Shown piece by piece: positions 13,509-16,999 of a DNA stretch of 16,999 nt (positions are counted from its first letter, which is position 1; the number at the start of each line of letters is the position of its first letter). The notes under the pieces are model-generated. The model did no database searches and was not told the DNA's origin. It saw nothing but the letters and a program-made list of their open reading frames with translations. Both the position numbers and the translations under genes were made by a program. This DNA is from Raineyella sp964528755 (GTDB lineage: Bacteria > Actinomycetota > Actinomycetes > Propionibacteriales > Propionibacteriaceae): the NCBI GenBank assembly GCA_964528755.1, contig CAZGWN010000080.1, positions 1-16,999 of the forward strand, in the 5' to 3' direction.

Positions 13509-13937
13509 ATGAGCGAAAGTGCAACGGTGAGTCGTCCGAGCATCCAGGAAGTGACCGTCGACTGTGCCGATGCTGCCGCGCAGGCCGAGTTCTGGGGCCG
13601 GTTGCTGGATGCCTCGTGGGGCCACCGTCCGGGAGTCGGCGGGGTGGTCGACGCCGGGGCGCTGTGGCTCTACTTCCAGGAGGTCCCCGAACCCAAGCAG
13701 TCCCCCAAGAACCGGCTGCACCTCGACGTCGAGGTCGACGATCTGGACCGGGGGATCCGGCGGGCCGAGGCGTTGGGGGCACACCGGATCGGTGACGTGC
13801 AACGCCCCGGCGACGACGGCGGTTTCGTCGTGATGCGAGATCCCGAGGCCAATGAGTTCTGCCTGGTGACCCAGCCGCGCGGATCCTGGACGGCGCTGCT
13901 GCGCTCGATCGCGGGGCACCGAGCCGGGCAGCAGTGA
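13509..13937 (+). CDS. VOC-superfamily (glyoxalase-like) protein
   Basis: A 142-residue protein of the vicinal-oxygen-chelate fold, in the Glyoxalase_6-like group. Seen: the opening IQEVTVDCADAAAQAEFWGRLL, the beta strand ALWLYFQEVPEPKQSPKNRLHLDVEVDDLDRGIRRAEALGA, where H71 is a possible metal ligand, and the closing VVMRDPEANEFCLV with E116. Members include glyoxalases, dioxygenases and resistance proteins, as well as many of unknown use; substrate and activity cannot be told here. The ATG at 13509 fits the family start; no good Shine-Dalgarno is seen. It stands alone after the araA hairpins. Its stop codon lies in a 15-bp tandem duplication (13927-13954). A methylmalonyl-CoA epimerase, also a VOC protein, would be a tempting partner for mutAB, but the sequence does not look like that subgroup. 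Confidence 0.75.
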   Translation: MSESATVSRPSIQEVTVDCADAAAQAEFWGRLLDASWGHRPGVGGVVDAGALWLYFQEVPEPKQSPKNRLHLDVEVDDLDRGIRRAEALGAHRIGDVQRPGDDGGFVVMRDPEANEFCLVTQPRGSWTALLRSIAGHRAGQQ

Positions 13938-13954
13938 CCCAGGCAGCAGTGACC
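13927..13954 (+). repeat. Direct repeat of 13 bp with 15-bp period at the VOC stop codon
   Basis: GGCAGCAGTGACC occurs at 13927-13939 and again at 13942-13954. The first copy contains the VOC stop codon TGA (13935-13937), and the second carries an in-frame reserve stop five codons later. Confidence 0.75.
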
Positions 13955-13985
13955 GGGGCCCCCTCCGCCGCCGGAGCCCTCGGTG

Positions 13986-13991
13986 TAGTCT
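13986..13991 (+). promoter_or_regulatory. Candidate -10 element for the riboswitch-mutAB transcript
   Basis: TAGTCT fits TANNNT and ends 6 nt before the first paired base of the riboswitch P1 helix (13998), so the RNA would begin almost exactly at the aptamer. No clear -35 was found. Confidence 0.45.
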
Positions 13992-13997
13992 GAAGCT

Positions 13998-14191
13998 GCT
14001 GGTTCGGTCCCGGTGGTTCGGCTTCCGGGACCGTCGCAAGAGGGAACCCGGTGGGAATCCGGGACTGTCCCGCAGCGGTGAGTGGGAACGACATCACCAA
14101 GGAGCACTGGGCGACTGGGCCCGGGAAGCGGTGATCGAGGAACCCGCGACGTCACGTCGCGGAAGGCCCACGAGTCCGAAGACCTGCCAGC
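13998..14191 (+). ncRNA. Cobalamin riboswitch (B12 aptamer)
   Basis: A complete cobalamin aptamer by eye. Seen in order: P1 5' strand GCTGG (13998-14002), the conserved AAGAGGGAA core from 14038, GGTGGGAATCCGGGACTG and TCCCGCAGCGGTGAG (14050-14082), the CACTGG and CCCGGGAAG segments (14105-14127), a peripheral perfect 8-bp hairpin CCGCGACG/CGTCGCGG (14144-14162), then the B12 box GAGTCCGAAGACCTGCC (14172-14188) and the P1 3' strand CCAGC (14187-14191). It binds a cobalamin form and controls the genes downstream. It lies 140 nt ahead of the first ORF of the mutAB operon. Whether adenosyl- or methyl-type cobalamin is preferred is not judged here. Confidence 0.93.
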
Positions 14192-14192
14192 C

Positions 14193-14220
14193 CGTGGACC
14201 GTCCCGTACGGGCGTCCACG
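14193..14220 (+). promoter_or_regulatory. Expression-platform hairpin just 3' of the aptamer
   Basis: CGTGGAC (14193-14199) pairs with GTCCACG (14214-14220), enclosing a second stem CCCG/CGGG (14203-14212). It sits where the P13-type regulatory helix of cobalamin riboswitches is found, so its loop may make the kissing contact that gates the switch (inference). Confidence 0.5.
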
Positions 14221-14227
14221 TGACCTG

Positions 14228-14323
14228 CCTCGGGGATTGGGCCTGGACGTCACGTCGGCGGTGGATTCCGTTGCCGGGTCGTACGGCAGCAGTTCCCGGG
14301 GTGACCAGGAGTGAGCCCCGAGG
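14228..14323 (+). promoter_or_regulatory. Possible anti-SD helix masking the first ribosome site of the mut operon
   Basis: CCTCGGGG (14228-14235) is perfectly complementary to CCCCGAGG (14316-14323), which includes the 5' part of the GAGGAG ribosome site (14320-14325) before the ATG at 14331. A weaker local option pairs CGGGG (14297-14301) with CCCCG (14316-14320). Either would hide the site and point to translational control by the riboswitch. Confidence 0.45.
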
Positions 14324-14330
14324 AGCCGAC

Positions 14331-14789
14331 ATGGATGTCACCGCCAACCACCATCTGACCACCGAGCGCGACGTCTCGTTCTCCCACTACCGCGGCGCAG
14401 AGATCCTCGGTGTCGTCGACAGTGTCGACCAGTGGGATGAGTCCGGCCTGCTGGCCCGGCTGGATCGTAGGTCCGCCCACCGGCGGCTGCACCTGGTGAC
14501 CGCTGCCCGCAGCGGGCTCCTGGTCGGATATCTGCTGGTCGACGCCTCGGACGGCCTGATCCGGATCGTCGACGAGCACCTGGTCGGTCACGCCGACGAG
14601 GACGGCCGGATCGCCGCGCGTCTCACCGACCTCGCGATCGACGTTGCCGCCAGCCCCTGGGGCGACGTCCGGGTGGCTCGCACCAGCCTGACGCTGCCGC
14701 ATCTGCTGCGTGAGGGGTGGCATCCCGTGCCGGATGGCAGCCGTCGTCCGGAACACGACCTCACTCTCAGTGGAGCAGGAGTCCTATGA
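14331..14789 (+). CDS. GNAT-like protein of unknown function, first gene of the mutAB operon
   Basis: A 152-residue protein that I do not recognise as a named family. Its layout suggests a degenerate GNAT fold: strand LHLVTAARSGLLVGYLLVD (about 54-71), then LIRIVDEHLVGHADEDGRIAARLTDLAID (about 76-104), resembling motif A without a clean Q/R-x-x-G-x-G/A loop, and a terminal VARTSLTLPHLLREGWHPV like the GNAT 'G-F' end. The start has GAGGAG 5 nt upstream. Its stop overlaps the mutA start (ATGA, 14786-14789), so it is translationally coupled to mutA and under the cobalamin riboswitch. A role in mutase supply, assembly, modification or CoA-intermediate handling is possible but purely contextual. 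Confidence 0.6.
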   Translation: MDVTANHHLTTERDVSFSHYRGAEILGVVDSVDQWDESGLLARLDRRSAHRRLHLVTAARSGLLVGYLLVDASDGLIRIVDEHLVGHADEDGRIAARLTDLAIDVAASPWGDVRVARTSLTLPHLLREGWHPVPDGSRRPEHDLTLSGAGVL

Positions 14790-16702
14790 GTACACCACCC
14801 GTGAGCCCACCCCCGGAACGGTTCGTCCTGGCCGGTGACTTCGACCTGCCGACGATGGACCAGTGGCGTGCTGCCGCCACCAAGGTGCTCAACCGCAAGC
14901 GTCCGCCGGACAAGCTGCTGAGCGCCGAGCAGGCGCTCGGCCGCCTGATCCGTACCACGGTCGACGGGCTGACCATCCGGCCCCTCTACACCCGCGACGA
15001 CGGGCCGACCGACCTGGGCTACCCGGGGGTGGTCCCGTTCACCCGCGGCACCACGATCCGCCGCGGCCAGAAGGACGCCTGGGACGTCCGCCCGCTGCAC
15101 GAGGATCCCGACGCGGCCTTCACCCGGACCGAGGTGCTCGGCGACCTGGAGCGCGGCGCGACCAGCCTGTGGTTCCGGCTCGACCCGGACGCGATCGATC
15201 CGGCCGACCTGCGCACTGTGCTCGGCGAGGTGCTGCTCGACCTGGTCAAGGTCGACGTGTCGAGCCGGACCGACCCGTACGGTGCCGCCGAGACCCTGCT
15301 GGAGATCTACGTCGGCAGCGACCGGCCGGCCGACGAACTGGCCCTCAACCTCGGGCTGGACCCGATCGGTCATGCCGCGCTGCACGGCACCACCGCCGAC
15401 CTGTCGGGCATGGTCGACTGGGTGCGTCGCCTCGAGGGTCACCCCCGCTCGCGCGCCTTCGTCATCGACGCCACGATCTGGCACGACGCCGGTGCCGGGG
15501 ATGTCCACGAGGTCGCCTGGGCGCTGGCCACCGGGGTGGAGTACGTCCGGGCCCTGCTGTCCCAGGGCGCCGACCCGGACGAGGCCTTTGCCTCCCTCAA
15601 CTTCCGGGTCACCGCGACCTGCGACGAGTTTGCCACCATCACCCGGCTGCGGGCCCTGCGGCGATGCTGGTCGCGCGTCGGCGAGGTGTTCCACGTCGCC
15701 TCGGGGCTGCGTGGCGCCCGCCAGCACGCGGTCAGTTCCTGGCGAGAGATCACCCGCGACGACCCGTACGTCAACATCCTGCGCGGTACGATCGCCACCT
15801 TCGGTGCGGCCGTCGGGGGTGCGGAGGCGGTGACCGTTCTTCCCTTCGATACCGCCCGTGGGCTGCCGTCGGGGGTCAGCCGCCGGATCGCCCGCAACAC
15901 CCAGGTGATCCTGGCCGAGGAGTCCAACATCGGCCGCGTCAACGACCCGGCCGGCGGTTCCTGGTACGTGGAATCCCTCACCGACCAACTGGCCGATGCC
16001 GCCTGGCAGGAACTCCAGCGGGTGGAGGCGGCCGGCGGGATGGCCGCGGCGCTCGCCGAGGGCCTGCCCGCCGAGGTGCTGGACCGGCTCACCACCGAGC
16101 GGGCCTCCCGGCTCGCCCACCGCAAGCAGCCGATCACCGGCGTCTCGGAGTTCCCCAACACCGCCGAGCCGCGGCTGACCGTACGCCCCCGCCCGGCGGC
16201 CCCGGACCTCGGTGGCCTCACCCGGCACCGGGACTCGGAGGTCTTCGAGGGGCTGCGCGACCGGGTCGCCGCCGCGGCCGAGCAGACCGGGGTGACCCCG
16301 GCGGTGTTCCTGGCCTGCCTGGGCGCGCGCCGGGAGTTCGGCCCGCGCGAGGGCTTCGCCGGCAACCTGTTCCGGGTGGCCGGGCTGGCCACGTCCGGCT
16401 GTGAGGGCGGCAGCACCGAGGAGGTGGTGGCGGCCTGGCGGGCCGCCGGCACCCCGGTTGCGGTGCTGTGCTCCTCGGCAAAGGTCTACGCCGCCCACGG
16501 CCTCGAGGTTGCCCGGGCGCTGAAGGAAGCCGGCGCCGTACGCGTGTTGCTGGCCGGCGCGATGCGCGAGTTCGGGGAGGCCGCCGAGGCCGCCGCCTCC
16601 GTTGTCGACGGCACGGTGGCGCTGGGAGTCGATGTGGTCGAGATCCTCACGGGTGTCCTGGATCTGCTGGGCACTCCGGAGACGAAGGGAGTGGCGCGAT
16701 GA
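14786..16702 (+). CDS. mutA: Methylmalonyl-CoA mutase small (beta) subunit
   Basis: A 638-residue small subunit of the heterodimeric adenosylcobalamin-dependent methylmalonyl-CoA mutase, which interconverts succinyl-CoA and (R)-methylmalonyl-CoA in propionate metabolism. Seen: the N-terminal extension with WRAAATKVLNRKRPP, the mutase barrel with IRPLYTRDD, GYPGVVPFTRGT, RGQKDAWDVRPLHEDP, FRVTATCDEFATITRLRALR and the conserved NDPAGGSWYVESLTDQL, and a C-terminal Rossmann-like domain (about 525-638) that lacks the DxHxxG cobalamin ligand motif, as expected for the non-catalytic subunit. The length matches remembered Propionibacterium MutA. The start ATG overlaps the preceding stop and has AGGAG 4 nt upstream. 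It overlaps mutB by ATGA at 16699-16702. Confidence 0.95.
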   Translation: MSTPPVSPPPERFVLAGDFDLPTMDQWRAAATKVLNRKRPPDKLLSAEQALGRLIRTTVDGLTIRPLYTRDDGPTDLGYPGVVPFTRGTTIRRGQKDAWDVRPLHEDPDAAFTRTEVLGDLERGATSLWFRLDPDAIDPADLRTVLGEVLLDLVKVDVSSRTDPYGAAETLLEIYVGSDRPADELALNLGLDPIGHAALHGTTADLSGMVDWVRRLEGHPRSRAFVIDATIWHDAGAGDVHEVAWALATGVEYVRALLSQGADPDEAFASLNFRVTATCDEFATITRLRALRRCWSRVGEVFHVASGLRGARQHAVSSWREITRDDPYVNILRGTIATFGAAVGGAEAVTVLPFDTARGLPSGVSRRIARNTQVILAEESNIGRVNDPAGGSWYVESLTDQLADAAWQELQRVEAAGGMAAALAEGLPAEVLDRLTTERASRLAHRKQPITGVSEFPNTAEPRLTVRPRPAAPDLGGLTRHRDSEVFEGLRDRVAAAAEQTGVTPAVFLACLGARREFGPREGFAGNLFRVAGLATSGCEGGSTEEVVAAWRAAGTPVAVLCSSAKVYAAHGLEVARALKEAGAVRVLLAGAMREFGEAAEAAASVVDGTVALGVDVVEILTGVLDLLGTPETKGVAR

Positions 16703-16999
16703 CGAGCACGAATCAGGTCGGCGCGGGGCTGCCCCGCTTCGACGCCGTCCCGCTCGGGACGGCCGAGGCGCCGCCCGACGCGGCGGAGCGGTTCGCGGCG
16801 CTGCTGGCGGCCGGCCCCACCGAGACGTGGACGACGCCCGAGCAGCTCTCGGTCGAGCCGCTCTACGGCGCCGAGGCGTACGAGGCGATGGACTTCCTGG
16901 ACACGAAGCCGGGGCTGCCTCCGTACCTGCGGGGACCGTACCCGACGATGTACACCAACCAGCCGTGGACGATCCGGCAGTACGCCGGCTTCTCCACCG
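16699..16999 (+). CDS. mutB: Methylmalonyl-CoA mutase large (alpha) subunit, 5' part
   Basis: The first 100 codons of the catalytic, cobalamin-binding subunit; the gene runs off the window. Seen: LPRFDAVPLG at the start, EAMDFLDTKPGLPPYLRGPYPTMYTNQPWTIRQYAGFST, the highly conserved N-terminal block of MutB, which includes tyrosines that line the acyl-CoA site in the known enzyme. The start ATG overlaps the mutA stop (ATGA), with GGGAG 7 nt upstream, so the subunits are coupled for equal synthesis. The cobalamin-binding C-terminal domain is outside the window, so its DxHxxG motif cannot be checked. Partial because of the window edge, not because of a frameshift. Confidence 0.95.
   Translation, partial: MTSTNQVGAGLPRFDAVPLGTAEAPPDAAERFAALLAAGPTETWTTPEQLSVEPLYGAEAYEAMDFLDTKPGLPPYLRGPYPTMYTNQPWTIRQYAGFST

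Noticed and set aside
13509..13937. VOC protein as methylmalonyl-CoA epimerase serving mutAB
   Set aside because: The sequence looks like the Glyoxalase_6-type group and lies outside the riboswitch operon; there is no epimerase-specific pattern.
14272..14288. Hairpin TGCCG/CGGCA as a riboswitch terminator
   Set aside because: Only five pairs and no T tract; kept out in favour of the stronger anti-SD pairing.
14588..16498. Long minus-strand open frame opposite mutA (636 codons)
   Set aside because: Shadow of the mutA codon pattern; the translation shows no recognisable motif and mutA is unmistakable.
1..16999. CRISPR array, tRNA, rRNA, insertion sequence or prophage
   Set aside because: No regularly spaced repeats, cloverleaf sequences, transposase or phage genes were seen.

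Overview
The window is GC-rich, densely packed DNA with actinobacterial codon use. A two-subunit methylmalonyl-CoA mutase operon (638-residue small subunit, then the start of the large subunit) and the lack of Shine-Dalgarno sites before many genes point to an actinobacterium. The MutA length and MutB N-terminus resemble those of Propionibacterium, so Propionibacteriales is my best guess, inferred from remembered protein features only.

Layout. Left part (1-8989), mostly single genes in divergent and convergent pairs: a class I aromatic/aspartate aminotransferase (-), a DUF885 putative metallohydrolase (+), a GNAT acetyltransferase with a Cys-rich tail (-), an aldo/keto reductase (+), a TetR regulator (-) diverging from an exported or membrane-anchored alpha/beta hydrolase (+) across a probable operator, a HEAT-repeat protein (+), a PadR regulator with an overlapping HAAS/DUF5808-type membrane protein (-), and a Nudix hydrolase (+). 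Middle (9031-13386): a glycerophosphodiester phosphodiesterase, then an L-arabinose catabolic cluster made of a LacI-family regulator, a promoter with a perfect 14-bp palindrome, an unannotated 37-codon leader ORF overlapping araD, then araD and araA. No ribulokinase gene (araB) lies in this interval. Two strong hairpins close the cluster. Right part (13509-16999): a small VOC/glyoxalase-like protein, then a cobalamin riboswitch of about 195 nt leading an operon of a 152-residue GNAT-like protein of unknown role, mutA and mutB (cut by the window edge), joined by ATGA overlaps.

How the parts work together. The arabinose genes convert L-arabinose to L-ribulose (AraA) and L-ribulose-5-phosphate to D-xylulose-5-phosphate (AraD). 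The kinase step between them must be supplied from elsewhere. The mutase operon interconverts succinyl-CoA and (R)-methylmalonyl-CoA using adenosylcobalamin, and its leader RNA senses cobalamin, so the cofactor probably controls synthesis of the enzyme that uses it. The most interesting places are the riboswitch with its possible SD-masking helix and GNAT-like first gene, the leader ORF of araD, the TetR, PadR and LacI operator candidates, and two tandem duplications that each span a stop codon. No rRNA, tRNA, CRISPR, insertion sequence or prophage was seen.
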